Source of the DNA: Melioribacteraceae bacterium
Lineage (GTDB): Bacteria; Bacteroidota; Ignavibacteria; Ignavibacteriales; Melioribacteraceae
DNA: 61,170 bases
NCBI GenBank assembly: GCA_026417375.1
Contig: JAOADJ010000019.1
Span: forward strand, 1-61,170
Direction: 5' to 3'
Of the stretch, positions 10,024 to 18,854 are shown piece by piece. The number at the start of each line of letters is the position of its first letter. Positions within the stretch are counted from its first letter, which is position 1. The notes under the pieces were generated by a model. That model did not search any database. It was not told the origin of the DNA and saw only the letters and a list, made by a program, of their open reading frames with translations. The position numbers were made by a program, and so were the translations under genes.

Positions 10024-10070
10024 AGTCTTACTCTTGATTTTATTTATAAATTAATTTCAAGAGTAAGACT
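10024..10070. terminator. Probable shared (bidirectional) terminator hairpin
   Basis: A perfect 14-bp stem (AGTCTTACTCTTGA / TCAAGAGTAAGACT) with a 19-nt loop lies between two convergent genes. It is flanked by A/T-rich runs on both sides rather than a clean U tract. Confidence 0.65.
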
Positions 10071-10095
10071 AAGATTAAAAAAAACGAAAGCAAAA

Positions 10096-11307
10096 TTAAT
10101 GCAGCTTTGGAATGGTAAATTTGAATTTGCTTCCTTTTTCAAATTCACTTTCAACCCAAATTTTACCACTATGTTTTTCAACAAATTCTTTACATAAAAT
10201 TAAACCAAGACCAGTTCCCTTTTCTTTTGATCTACCAATTTCACTATTCTTAACATCAATTCTGAAAAGTTTTTGTCTATCATTTTCTGTTAATCCAATT
10301 CCAGTATCTTCAACAGAAATTTCAATAAATTCATTTTCAATTTTACTTTGCACTTTTACAGTTCCACCTTCAGGAGTAAATTTAAGAGCATTAGAAATTA
10401 AATTTCTTAAGATAGTATCAATCATAAATTTATCTGCCATCAATATATGTGTGGGATCAACAGCATTAATTAAATTTATTTCTTTTTTAATTGCATGAGC
10501 TTCTAATAAATTTATACATTTTGAAACTAATTGTTTTAAGTGAATTGGTTCCGGGTTATAATCAATTCTACCGGATTGACATCTTGCCCAATGTAGAAGA
10601 TCTTCTAAAAGAGCATAAGCATTTTTTGAAGATTCTCTAATAGCCTGAATAAATTCTAACCTTTCCTCAGAAGAGATTTCGTCAAATTCTGTTTCAAGAA
10701 TTTCTGACATTGATTGAATTACAAACAAAGGATTCTTTAAATCATGTCCGATAATTGAAAAGAATTTATCTTTTGTAGCATTTGCTTCTTTTAGTTTTGC
10801 TTCAGATTCTGCCAGTTGATTATTTATTTGAACATAACGAGCTGCTTCCTCTTCAATCTGAGCCCTCGACAATGCTAATTCTTCAAGTAATCTTTCTCTT
10901 TCTTCTGTTTTTTCTTTTTCTTCTCCTATATCATAAATAACAAAGTAAATATATTTTTCATCATTGATTATAGTTTTTTTAGAAATTACAGCAGCTAAAA
11001 AAAAGTTACCATCTTCTTTCATCATTTCAACTTCAAACTCTAATCCATTGTTTGTATCACTAATTTTTTCAAGTATTTCAATTTTATTTTCTTCAAAAAC
11101 GAAATAATTAAAAATGTTTTGGTTCTGTTCTTTTATATCATTTTCGTGAAATAGATTTTTAAAGTTGGTATTACATTTAATAATTCTCCCATTAAAATCT
11201 GTAAATACAAAAGCAAGTGGATACATTTCAATTAAATCAACAAAATGTTGTTCAATTGAATTTGGATTAAATTTACTTTCGTTAAAGTCTAATTTTAAAT
11301 TTTGCAT
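10096..11307 (-). CDS. PAS-domain sensor histidine kinase (soluble)
   Basis: Two-component sensor kinase of 403 aa. An N-terminal PAS domain (residues about 20-130) is followed by a charged coiled coil (130-175). Next come a HisKA dimerisation domain with phospho-acceptor His188 in FFSIIGHDLKNPLF and a complete HATPase domain: N box NLISNALKFTPEGG, G1 DTGIGL and G2 GTGLGLILCKEF. No transmembrane segment or receiver is present, so it senses a cytoplasmic signal and phosphorylates a response regulator encoded elsewhere. It converges on the oligopeptidase gene and stands alone, with no cognate regulator nearby. The signal is unknown. Confidence 0.92.
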   Translation of the reverse strand: MQNLKLDFNESKFNPNSIEQHFVDLIEMYPLAFVFTDFNGRIIKCNTNFKNLFHENDIKEQNQNIFNYFVFEENKIEILEKISDTNNGLEFEVEMMKEDGNFFLAAVISKKTIINDEKYIYFVIYDIGEEKEKTEERERLLEELALSRAQIEEEAARYVQINNQLAESEAKLKEANATKDKFFSIIGHDLKNPLFVIQSMSEILETEFDEISSEERLEFIQAIRESSKNAYALLEDLLHWARCQSGRIDYNPEPIHLKQLVSKCINLLEAHAIKKEINLINAVDPTHILMADKFMIDTILRNLISNALKFTPEGGTVKVQSKIENEFIEISVEDTGIGLTENDRQKLFRIDVKNSEIGRSKEKGTGLGLILCKEFVEKHSGKIWVESEFEKGSKFKFTIPKLH

Positions 11308-11371
11308 TTGTTAATCATTAAAATTTGCTTTCATTCCAATTAATTATCGAATAAAACAATAAAAATTTAAG

Positions 11372-12928
11372 TTATTCATTTTTGAATATTCTTGGTAAAA
11401 TCTTTAAAAGGTTTTTAATACCAATTAATTTTAACCTTAGACTAGATGAATATAAAATATCAACTAACCCTTTTAAACCATCAAACAAAGTTTTATTAAA
11501 TGGATGCCACCAAAGATTTTTTTTCACAAATGGAAGAATGTCTGAAACAATTACCATTGGTTGAGTCATTTCATCAAAACCAAGTTTACCATGTGTTCTT
11601 CCGATTCCTGATTGTTTGAATCCACCCCAAGGTGTTTCTGCTAAACCGTGACTCATTAAATGGTCGTTAATAGTAATTGCGCCTGCTTTTAATTGTCTTG
11701 CAATTTTTTCGGCTAATTTTTTATTTCTTGTCCATATTGATGCAGTCAATCCTAAATATGAATCATTAGCTAATTGAATTGCTTCTTCATAAGTTGAAAA
11801 TTTCATTACTCCAACTACAGGTCCAAATGTTTCATCTTTCATTACTAGCATATCATGATTTACATTAGTTAAAACTGTTGCAGGTAAAAAATTTTCTCCT
11901 TTTTCTAAAATTAAAGACTGTGCAAAAATTTTTGCACCTTTATTTAATGCATCTTCAATATGATTTTTAACAATTTCAATTTGGTTTTTAGTTGTCATAC
12001 ATCCAATATCATTATTGAAATTACTTCCATTGCTGATTCTTAATTTTTCTGTATTAATTTTCAATAAATCTAAAAATTTATCATAAACATTTTCATGGAC
12101 ATAAATTCTTTCAACACCACCACAAGATTGTCCTGAATTTTGAAAACCTGCCCAAATTGCACCTTTAGCTGCACGAAACAAATCAGCATCTTCACAAACA
12201 ATCATTGGATCGTTGCCCCCTAATTCAAGAACCAATGGAGTTAACGTTTCACTTGCTTTTTTCATTAAGTATTTTCCAACTGCCACAGAACCAGTAAAAA
12301 ATAATTTATCAATCCCATTTTCTAAAAAAGCATCACCTGCAATTTTACCGGGTAGATTTATATAATTGAAAATTCCTTTTGGTAAATCAGCATATTCAAT
12401 TGCTTTTTTAATTTCATATCCAACAAGTTGTGTTTCAGTTGCAACTTTAAGAATTACAGAATTTCCTGCGAGCAAAGCCATAATCACTTCTGAAAAAGGA
12501 ATTGCAAATGGATAATTCCAAGGTGAAATTATTCCAATTACTCCAAAGGGAATTCTTACAATTTTACTTCTTTTATTAACAAGAAAAATATTTCCGGCAG
12601 ATAGAAATTCATCTCTTAAAAAATATTGTGCATTTTTGCAATAATATGATATAGCCATTGTTGCAGGAATAACTTCAGTGGCAAGTGCATCAACTTTTGT
12701 TTTTCCATTATCTTTTGTTATTGTGTCAACAATTAAATCTGTATTTTGAACTAAATAATCTCTTACTTTCAATATTTTTTTAGTTCTTTCTTTAGTTGGA
12801 ATTTTTTCCCACTCTTTTTGAGCAATTCTGGCTTCATCAATTTTAAATTTTAAATCATCAATAGTATTTAATTCAAACTCTCCTAAAATTTCATCTGTGG
12901 CGGGATTTTTTGAAATTGTTTTATTCAT
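11372..12928 (-). CDS. NAD(P)-dependent aldehyde dehydrogenase
   Basis: Oxidises an aldehyde to the acid in the cytoplasm. The protein has 518 aa. The nucleotide-binding region includes FGVIGIISPWNYPFAIP and LFFTGSVAVGKYL. The catalytic general base lies in LELGGNDPMIV, and the nucleophile is Cys269 in FQNSGQSCGG. The C-terminal ETPWGGFKQSGIGR motif is present. About 60 residues beyond the usual C-terminus are basic and hydrophobic (LLKILPRIFKN), possibly membrane-associating. The substrate cannot be deduced. It is divergently oriented to the TerB-like gene, with a 73-nt intergenic region. Confidence 0.93.
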   Translation of the reverse strand: MNKTISKNPATDEILGEFELNTIDDLKFKIDEARIAQKEWEKIPTKERTKKILKVRDYLVQNTDLIVDTITKDNGKTKVDALATEVIPATMAISYYCKNAQYFLRDEFLSAGNIFLVNKRSKIVRIPFGVIGIISPWNYPFAIPFSEVIMALLAGNSVILKVATETQLVGYEIKKAIEYADLPKGIFNYINLPGKIAGDAFLENGIDKLFFTGSVAVGKYLMKKASETLTPLVLELGGNDPMIVCEDADLFRAAKGAIWAGFQNSGQSCGGVERIYVHENVYDKFLDLLKINTEKLRISNGSNFNNDIGCMTTKNQIEIVKNHIEDALNKGAKIFAQSLILEKGENFLPATVLTNVNHDMLVMKDETFGPVVGVMKFSTYEEAIQLANDSYLGLTASIWTRNKKLAEKIARQLKAGAITINDHLMSHGLAETPWGGFKQSGIGRTHGKLGFDEMTQPMVIVSDILPFVKKNLWWHPFNKTLFDGLKGLVDILYSSSLRLKLIGIKNLLKILPRIFKNE

Positions 12929-13001
12929 ATTTACTCCAATTTTACATCAACTTTTTATTAGATTTACAGAAGCAAATTAATCAAAAAAGAAAAAGAATTA
13001 A

Positions 13002-13430
13002 ATGGAAATTTCTGCACAAGATAAAGGAAAATATTTAAGAGGTTTACTGATATTAATTGGCAAAGATCATTTAATATTAGAAAATGAAAAAAATTGGTTT
13101 TATAAATTATCCAGTATTTTAGGATATGATAAGGCATTTTGTAAAACAATATTAAAAGAATTACCAGAGAATGAATTTTTAATTAAGGACCCACCAAAAT
13201 TTTCAAATAAAGAAATTGCAAAAGCATTTATAATAGATGGAATTCATTTAGCTTTTACTGATAATAAAATGCATCCAAATGAACTCGAATGGATAAATAT
13301 AATAGCAGAAATAAATGGAATAGATATTCTTTACGGTATGAATGAATATGAAAAATTCAGAAAAGAAAAATTCACTGATGAAAATTTATATGAATTTGAA
13401 ATCGAGAAACTTTTAAATAAAAGCTACTAA
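13002..13430 (+). CDS. Small TerB-like helical protein, function unknown
   Basis: A 142-aa cytoplasmic protein with no signal peptide or transmembrane segment. The segment GIHLAFTDNKMHPNELEWI resembles the metal-binding helix of TerB/tellurite-resistance-like domains (acidic residues in a D-x-K-x-x-x-x-E spacing). Overall predicted content is all-helical, as in that fold. No ter partner genes are nearby. The gene lies between the divergent aldehyde dehydrogenase and a convergent tRNA-Ser. The TerB assignment rests on this pattern alone and is tentative; that the ORF is a real gene is more secure. Confidence 0.6.
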   Translation: MEISAQDKGKYLRGLLILIGKDHLILENEKNWFYKLSSILGYDKAFCKTILKELPENEFLIKDPPKFSNKEIAKAFIIDGIHLAFTDNKMHPNELEWINIIAEINGIDILYGMNEYEKFRKEKFTDENLYEFEIEKLLNKSY

Positions 13431-13435
13431 TCTTG

Positions 13436-13522
13436 CGGAGAGAGAGGGATTCGAACCCTCGATACCATTTCTGGTATACACGCTCTCCAGGCGTGCCAGT
13501 TCAACCACTCCTGCACCTCTCC
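13436..13522 (-). tRNA. tRNA-Ser (GGA)
   Basis: Class II tRNA of 87 nt on the minus strand. The acceptor GGAGAGG pairs with TCTCTCC (one G-T). The anticodon stem CACGC/GCGTG encloses loop CTGGAGA, anticodon GGA (reads UCC/UCU). The long variable arm is built on TATACCAGAAATGGTATC, and the T-arm is GAGGGTTCGAATCCCTC. CCA is not encoded. Confidence 0.95.
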
Positions 13523-13549
13523 GAATTTTTTATTTCAAAAAAACTTTGG

Positions 13550-13557
13550 CAAATATA
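13550..13557 (-). promoter_or_regulatory. Bacteroidetes-type -7 box (TATATTTG) upstream of tRNA-Ser
   Basis: TATATTTG matches the TAnnTTTG -7 consensus of the Bacteroidetes housekeeping sigma factor. It lies 27 nt before the tRNA, with a TTTTTTG tract 16 nt further upstream as a possible -33 element. Confidence 0.45.
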
Positions 13558-13636
13558 TCAAAACTGTAACTAACAAAAAATCAATCCTCTTTATAATTTT
13601 TATTATATTTATAAATAAATAACCAAAAGATTTTTT

Positions 13637-14071
13637 ATGAATAAATTTAATTTAGTTTTTTTGATATGCATATTAATATTAAATAATATAATTGCTCAAC
13701 CCAAAGAAGATTGGTTAAAAATTTCGGATAATGATAAATTAATTTTTATTGACAAATTAAATATTGTTAAACTAGATAATGAAATTAATGTTTGGGTTTT
13801 TGAACAATACAAAAAACCAATTGATTTAGAAGAAGTTGAAAAAGATATTTATTTTGTAAAAACAAAATATGTAATTGAAAAGGAAATTTTACGTTACAAA
13901 ATTGATGATGTAATTTATTACGATAGATATAAAAATGTTGTGAAATCATTTCACTATAATAGTAGTTATAACGACTTAATTTATAGATACAATTTACCTA
14001 TTATAAAAAATAGTGAAATGGAATTAATATATTTGAAATGTATAGAAATTTTAGGGCAATCTAATAATTAA
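13637..14071 (+). CDS. Secreted protein of unknown function
   Basis: A 144-aa protein that I do not recognise. It starts with a clear signal peptide (hydrophobic FNLVFLICILILNNIIAQ with a cleavage site after IIAQ). The mature part of about 120 residues is rich in Asp, Lys and Tyr with alternating hydrophobics, consistent with a small beta-rich periplasmic domain. It has no cysteines beyond two near the ends (one in the signal peptide) and no catalytic motif. The last 11 nt overlap tail-to-tail with the stop of the transglycosylase gene on the other strand. Confidence 0.6.
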   Translation: MNKFNLVFLICILILNNIIAQPKEDWLKISDNDKLIFIDKLNIVKLDNEINVWVFEQYKKPIDLEEVEKDIYFVKTKYVIEKEILRYKIDDVIYYDRYKNVVKSFHYNSSYNDLIYRYNLPIIKNSEMELIYLKCIEILGQSNN

Positions 14072-14762
14072 TTTTATCTTTTAATATCCTTACACCACCA
14101 ATTAAATTCATTTGCTCAATAATATGGTTTCTTCTGTTTGCAAGATAACTGGTTGCTCTTCTTGGATCTCTTTTTTTAGGATTTGGTAAACATGCAATAA
14201 TTGAAGCAGCTTGATTTTCATTCAATTTACTTGATGAAATTTTATAGTATGTTTTTGCTGCCCCTTCAATTCCATAAATATTTTTCCCCATCTCAGAAAT
14301 ATTTAAATATGTTTCTAAAATTCTTTTTTTATCCCATAGTAATTCTAACAACAAAGTATAATAAGCTTCAAATCCTTTTCTAATAATAATTTTTGAATTA
14401 AATAGAAACATATTTTTTGCTACCTGCATAGAAATTGTACTAGCACCACGAATTCTTTTTCTTCTTTGATTTTCTTTGATGGCTTTTTCAATTTGTTCAA
14501 AATCAAAACCAAAATGTTCAAAAAACAGTTGATCTTCACTTGCAATTGCAGCTAATGGAACATATTTAGAAACTTTTTTAATTGAAACAGGTTTGTAAGT
14601 TATATCGTTATAACTAAAAAGATCTTCCAGAAATCTTGATTCAAAATGCATAAAAGCAGTTACTGGTGGATCAATAAACCTAAAGAAGAGAATTAAAAAA
14701 ATTACGATTGATGTATAAATCAAAAAAAATTTTATTATGCTAAAAAATATTTTTTTAATCAT
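14061..14762 (-). CDS. mtgA: Monofunctional biosynthetic peptidoglycan transglycosylase (GT51)
   Basis: Polymerises lipid II into glycan strands at the outer face of the inner membrane. It has 233 aa, with an N-terminal transmembrane anchor (IIKFFLIYTSIVIFLILFFRF) and a GT51 domain. The catalytic glutamate lies in AIASEDQLFFEHFGFD, and the second family motif is RGASTISMQVAKNMFL. No transpeptidase domain follows. The start lies 2 nt after the stop of the M14 peptidase gene, so the two are co-transcribed, which suggests a cell-wall context for that peptidase. Confidence 0.92.
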   Translation of the reverse strand: MIKKIFFSIIKFFLIYTSIVIFLILFFRFIDPPVTAFMHFESRFLEDLFSYNDITYKPVSIKKVSKYVPLAAIASEDQLFFEHFGFDFEQIEKAIKENQRRKRIRGASTISMQVAKNMFLFNSKIIIRKGFEAYYTLLLELLWDKKRILETYLNISEMGKNIYGIEGAAKTYYKISSSKLNENQAASIIACLPNPKKRDPRRATSYLANRRNHIIEQMNLIGGVRILKDKINY

Positions 14763-14764
14763 AT

Positions 14765-16528
14765 TTAATCTAAAACTTTTATTACTCTTAATATAGGATA
14801 AACATTTAATTGCTTATCAAAATATGGAGAACGTTCATAAAAAAAGTTTAATCTTCTTCTTGGATTTTCTTTTATCTTCGGATCACTGTTTATATAATTT
14901 TCAAATTCATCTTTTAATTTTGGATTATCCCGAACCATCTTTTGAGCAATTGGTTCCATTGAATATTCTTCAAAGTACTCTTTTGGTTCAAATATTGAGT
15001 TAAAAAATCCCCACTTTAAAAATGAATCTGGTCCTTTTGGTTCTAATAAGTGAACAATTACACCTAATGTTCTTTGTTGTAGATCAATAATAAAATTACC
15101 TTTTGAAATTATAACTGTGTCCATAATTTTATCATATTCATAACTTGGTTGAAAATGATTTTCATATGATGTTGTTCCATATCTAACATTTTTTAATTTG
15201 TATTTCTCTACTATAAACTTTTTATCTTTCTTCAAAACATCAACATTAATTCCATGTACTTTAATTCTTTCAACCAAATATTTATTCTCAATTGGGATAA
15301 TATAACTTGTTGGAATATCTATTGAATCTCTTACAATGTTATCATCAAAAAAAGGAATTTCCTTTTCAAAAGGTTTACCTGTGTATCTGAGAACTTTTTT
15401 GCCAGTAATCCAACTATCTTCTTCAATGGCTTCAATTCCTTTATATAAAAATGGTTTAGATTTATCTGAAACATCAAAACTTAATGGATATGAATTTTTA
15501 TTTTTAAAATAATTTTGAATTACAAATTCATCCCCTTCTTTATTAATATTTAACAATTCATCTTTATTTTGATTACAAAATTCTATAACATTTTCAAACA
15601 TTGCTTTAGTGCTAAATACTCTATCTTTATATGGTTTTAGCATATGAGTTTCAATTAATAATCCGATTCTATTTTGAATAGCAGTATAACCTGTTGAAAA
15701 GCGAGGTGAAGCAGTATAATCAACAATTCCACTTTCAACATTTCTTCCTTTAAATGCAACATAAGGAGCAATTAAAAATCCTTTTTCTTCAGTTCTCTTA
15801 TTATTAAAAGGAATAAATTTTTCTTTAACAAACTTTGCTGTTTTTGTAGGAAGATTTTTAAACTTTTCAATTCCATAAGTAATATTATATTGATAATCAG
15901 CTCCATCCGTTGTGTGTGAATCAACAAAAAAATCGGGCAACCAAGAATTAAATAGTTTTAACCAACTTTGCATTTCCGGAGAATCTGCTTTCATATAATC
16001 ACGATTTAAATTATAATTTTGAGCAGTTGTTCGCCAACCCATTTCAGTTGGACCATTTTGATTAATTCTATTAAATGGACTTTTTCTTTCATGACCATCA
16101 ACATTAAAAACTGGAATTATTAATAAAGTAACATTGTCTATCAGGTTTATTTTTTCTTTTGTAATCAAAATTTCCCGTAACAATAACATACTTGCATCTT
16201 TTCCTTCAATTTCACCTGAATGAATTCCATTTTGAATCAAAATAATTGGTTTTGATAATTTTTTAGCTTTTTCGGGAGTAAATGCTCTATCTTTTGAAAC
16301 AACACAAACATACAAAGTTCTTTCCTGTGCAGATTTACCAAATGGAATTAGTTTAACATATGGAGATGCTTTTTCAATTTTTCTAAAGTACTCAATTGTT
16401 TCATTATAATCTGGAGTTGATAAAAAATTAGATTTTTCAAAAAAGGTTTGCCATTTATTTATTTTATTTAAATCAGATTGTGGAAAAATCGAAACCGAAA
16501 GAAATAAAAGTAATGTAAATATTTTCAT
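14765..16528 (-). CDS. M14-family zinc carboxypeptidase, exported
   Basis: Zinc metallopeptidase of 587 aa with signal peptide MKIFTLLLFLSVSIFPQS. The M14 domain occupies roughly residues 40-330. The zinc ligands are the His and Glu of HSGEIEGKD and a later His in VDSHTTDGADYQ. YNLNRDYMK carries the substrate-carboxylate Arg region. About 250 C-terminal residues form an additional beta-rich domain. It is expected in the periplasm or secreted. Family members trim C-terminal residues from peptides, and some act on peptidoglycan stem peptides. Its co-transcription with mtgA makes the latter possible but unproven. Confidence 0.88.
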   Translation of the reverse strand: MKIFTLLLFLSVSIFPQSDLNKINKWQTFFEKSNFLSTPDYNETIEYFRKIEKASPYVKLIPFGKSAQERTLYVCVVSKDRAFTPEKAKKLSKPIILIQNGIHSGEIEGKDASMLLLREILITKEKINLIDNVTLLIIPVFNVDGHERKSPFNRINQNGPTEMGWRTTAQNYNLNRDYMKADSPEMQSWLKLFNSWLPDFFVDSHTTDGADYQYNITYGIEKFKNLPTKTAKFVKEKFIPFNNKRTEEKGFLIAPYVAFKGRNVESGIVDYTASPRFSTGYTAIQNRIGLLIETHMLKPYKDRVFSTKAMFENVIEFCNQNKDELLNINKEGDEFVIQNYFKNKNSYPLSFDVSDKSKPFLYKGIEAIEEDSWITGKKVLRYTGKPFEKEIPFFDDNIVRDSIDIPTSYIIPIENKYLVERIKVHGINVDVLKKDKKFIVEKYKLKNVRYGTTSYENHFQPSYEYDKIMDTVIISKGNFIIDLQQRTLGVIVHLLEPKGPDSFLKWGFFNSIFEPKEYFEEYSMEPIAQKMVRDNPKLKDEFENYINSDPKIKENPRRRLNFFYERSPYFDKQLNVYPILRVIKVLD

Positions 16529-16650
16529 ATTTTTTCCTTAATAGAACTTATTAAATTTAAATTATGTTAATACATTTGAAGTAATCAATGTAATTAAATA
16601 ATTTGCATGTAAAGTTATATTAAATTCACAAACAAAATAAAGAGGTTAAA

Positions 16651-17145
16651 ATGATATCAGACAAAATGTTAAAAATGTTAAATGATCAAATTAATGCAGA
16701 ACTTTTTTCATCATATTTATATTTATCAATGGCAGCATATTTTGAATCTGAAAACTGGAATGGAATGGCAAAATGGATGAAAGAACAATCATCAGAAGAA
16801 TATGAACATGCTATGAAATTCTATCATTATATTAATGAAGTTGAAGGAAGAGTAGAATTAGAAGCTATTGAAAAACCAAAATTCGGTTGGAATTCTCCAC
16901 TTGAAGCTTTTGAAGAAGCTCACAAACATGAATTATACATAACTGATAGAATTAACAAATTAGTAGCACTCGCAATTCAAGAAAATGATTATGCTACAAA
17001 TTTATTTTTAAATTGGTTTGTTAATGAACAAGTTGAAGAAGTTGCAACAGTTTCTCAAATTGTTCACAAATTCAAATTAATTGGAGATAATAAAACATCT
17101 TTATATTTACTGGATCGCGAACTGGGAATGAGAGCTTCCAAGTAA
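16651..17145 (+). CDS. ftnA: Bacterial non-heme ferritin
   Basis: A 164-aa four-helix-bundle iron-storage protein that assembles into a 24-mer cage and oxidises Fe(II). Ferroxidase ligands typical of FtnA are visible: Glu in QINAELFSSYLYLSMAAYF, Glu/His in SSEEYEHAMKF, and further Glu/Gln in the third and fourth helices (NEQVEEVATVSQIV). The Met residue of the Bfr heme site is not evident, favouring ferritin over bacterioferritin. AGAGG lies 6 nt before the ATG. It stands alone in a 120-nt upstream AT-rich region where I see no clear Fur box. Confidence 0.95.
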   Translation: MISDKMLKMLNDQINAELFSSYLYLSMAAYFESENWNGMAKWMKEQSSEEYEHAMKFYHYINEVEGRVELEAIEKPKFGWNSPLEAFEEAHKHELYITDRINKLVALAIQENDYATNLFLNWFVNEQVEEVATVSQIVHKFKLIGDNKTSLYLLDRELGMRASK

Positions 17146-17185
17146 TTTAATTTAAATAAGATTTTTTTAGTGAATATAATTTTAT

Positions 17186-17193
17186 TATCTTTG
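17186..17193 (+). promoter_or_regulatory. Bacteroidetes-type -7 box (TATCTTTG) upstream of rpmB
   Basis: TATCTTTG matches TAnnTTTG 30 nt before the rpmB start codon, at a distance that gives a leader of about 20 nt including the AGAGG ribosome-binding site. Confidence 0.45.
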
Positions 17194-17223
17194 CCACCAA
17201 AAATTGAAAGAGGTTGATTTAAA

Positions 17224-17460
17224 ATGGCAAGAAAATGTCAAGTTACTGGTGTAGGACCAGCTTCTGGAAATAATATTTCGCATGCGCACAATAAAACAAA
17301 AAGACGTTTTTTACCAAATTTACAAAAGAAAAAAATTTGGGTTAAAGAATTAAATAAATTTGTTACTGTAAAATTGACCGCTGGCGCATTAAGAACAATT
17401 TCTAAAAATGGAACTGCAGAATTAGCTAAATTAGTACAACAAGGAAAAATTAAAGCTTAG
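17224..17460 (+). CDS. rpmB: 50S ribosomal protein L28
   Basis: Large-subunit ribosomal protein, 78 aa, the normal length. The N-terminal [20 protein letters not shown] followed by [14 protein letters not shown] is diagnostic. The Cys4-containing bL28 form with only this one cysteine lacks the full zinc ribbon, so it is the zinc-independent type. GAAAGAGG precedes the ATG, and a strong terminator follows after 21 nt, making it monocistronic. In many genomes L28 is next to L33; that gene is not here. Confidence 0.97.
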   Translation: MARKCQVTGVGPASGNNISHAHNKTKRRFLPNLQKKKIWVKELNKFVTVKLTAGALRTISKNGTAELAKLVQQGKIKA

Positions 17461-17481
17461 TTTTATCTTTTTTATCTTAAC

Positions 17482-17508
17482 AAAAAACCCGCTTACTGCG
17501 GGTTTTTT
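17482..17508. terminator. Bidirectional rho-independent terminator
   Basis: AAAAAACCCGC / GCGGGTTTTTT forms an 11-bp perfect stem with a 5-nt loop between convergent rpmB and the DUF6600-type gene. A/T runs on both arms allow it to serve both. Confidence 0.92.
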
Positions 17509-17523
17509 GTTGTTAAAATTATA

Positions 17524-18711
17524 TTATCTTCTTCTTTCAGTTGAACGACTTGGTTCACGATTTGAATTTCTTTCAACACTTCCTCTGTTTTCATTCCTTT
17601 CTGATTTGTTTTCATATCTAAATTCTGGTCTCTGCTCGTTTCTTTCACTTCTTTGTTCAATTTTTCTTTCTGGTGTTCTCCAATTCTCTCTTTCTGTTTG
17701 AGGTCGTTTGAATTCATTATATACTTTTTCTCTTTCATTATTTCTTTTAGATTCAATTTGTCTTATGTTATCCGGATAATTTCTTTCATTATTATTTCTT
17801 TCAATTTCTTTATCTCTAAATTCAAAATCATCATTTTTTCTTTTTCTTTCTATAACATCTCTGTTTTCAGTACGAGTTATTTCGCTTGAAAATATTTTAT
17901 CTCTTTCTAAAGTAGTTTTTCTTTCTGAACGTTTAACTTCAAATCTTTGATTATTATTATCAAATTCTCTTTCGTTAGGTCTGTAAGAAATAATTCTATC
18001 ACTATTTTCTTTTCTGTATTTTTCAAATTCATTTCTATCATTAACAGTTCTTATTTCTCTCTCAGCTATTCTGTAACCAGCTTTTCTTTCAACAAATTCT
18101 TTGTCGATACCACCATTTATAATTCTGTCTCTGTCGAAATAATAATTGTTTCTATATTTGGTTGTTCCATAAATTCTCTCAACTCTTCTATGATCTAATA
18201 TGTAATAATCAATTCTATGGTCACAGAATCTTCTGTAGGGTACAAAGTTCCACCAATGATAACTTGCAGTCCAGCCTATAGAAAATCTAATACCAAAAGA
18301 AATATGAAACGAAGCATAAGGTGGAAGCGGAGCCCAGCCAATATAATTATCATTATAGCGCCATTCTACCCAGGCTGGACCCCATTCATAGTCAGGAATC
18401 CAAATCCAGCCATAATAGTCGTCATAATACCATCTACCATAATGATAAACTGCCCATCCAAAAGGTTCATATGAATCCCAGTACCAACCAAATGATGACC
18501 AAATCCATCTTCCTCGTGTATAAGGTTTCCATAAATGAGATACATAAACAGGTCGCCATGCATATAAATCTCTATCAATTTCTATCCATTCTCCATAGTT
18601 TTTTAAGGATGAATAAAATACATTAAAGCTAATATCAAAATTTGGCTTTGCATTGAAATTATTATATGCAAGTAAAATTATTGTTAAAATCATAATCATA
18701 TTTTTTTTCAT
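17524..18711 (-). CDS. Exported DUF6600-type Trp/Tyr-rich protein with long Arg/Glu/Asn-rich tail
   Basis: A 395-aa exported protein. A signal peptide (MKKNMIMILTIILLAYNN) is followed by residues 25-170 with repeated aromatic motifs (LYAWRPVYV, GRWIWSSFGWYW, GRWYYDDYYGWIWIPDYEWG, GWAPLPP), characteristic of the DUF6600 family. Residues 190-395 are extremely rich in Arg, Glu and Asn with almost no hydrophobics and are probably disordered. DUF6600 has no known function; members often occur near FecR or envelope-stress genes. The ATG at 18711 was chosen because GAGG lies 6 nt upstream; an upstream in-frame ATG at 18732 lacks a site. A TGGCAT-N5-TTGGC element precedes it. Confidence 0.8.
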   Translation of the reverse strand: MKKNMIMILTIILLAYNNFNAKPNFDISFNVFYSSLKNYGEWIEIDRDLYAWRPVYVSHLWKPYTRGRWIWSSFGWYWDSYEPFGWAVYHYGRWYYDDYYGWIWIPDYEWGPAWVEWRYNDNYIGWAPLPPYASFHISFGIRFSIGWTASYHWWNFVPYRRFCDHRIDYYILDHRRVERIYGTTKYRNNYYFDRDRIINGGIDKEFVERKAGYRIAEREIRTVNDRNEFEKYRKENSDRIISYRPNEREFDNNNQRFEVKRSERKTTLERDKIFSSEITRTENRDVIERKRKNDDFEFRDKEIERNNNERNYPDNIRQIESKRNNEREKVYNEFKRPQTERENWRTPERKIEQRSERNEQRPEFRYENKSERNENRGSVERNSNREPSRSTERRR

Positions 18712-18740
18712 TTTGAACCTCAACTTGTTCAAATTTGTTA

Positions 18741-18756
18741 GCCAATATGTATGCCA
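18741..18756 (-). promoter_or_regulatory. Sigma-54-like element TGGCAT-ACATA-TTGGC
   Basis: Sixteen-base element on the minus strand ending 29 nt before the DUF6600-type start codon. It shares TGGCAT-N5-TTGRC and its position with elements at 29829 and 35940. It resembles the -24 half (TGGCA) of the sigma-54 consensus, but the -12 GC is shifted by one base. Confidence 0.45.
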
Positions 18757-18854
18757 ACTTTAAAATATCATTTTTAATAATATTTCTAGTTCATAAAAAA
18801 ATATGTATTTATAGTTAGACATAAATAATTATTTAATTAGACAAAAAGGTAATT

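Noticed and set aside
17507-18198. Several plus-strand open frames opposite the DUF6600-type gene
   Set aside because: They are shadows of the strongly biased Arg/Glu/Asn coding of the minus strand and have no family features or ribosome-binding sites.
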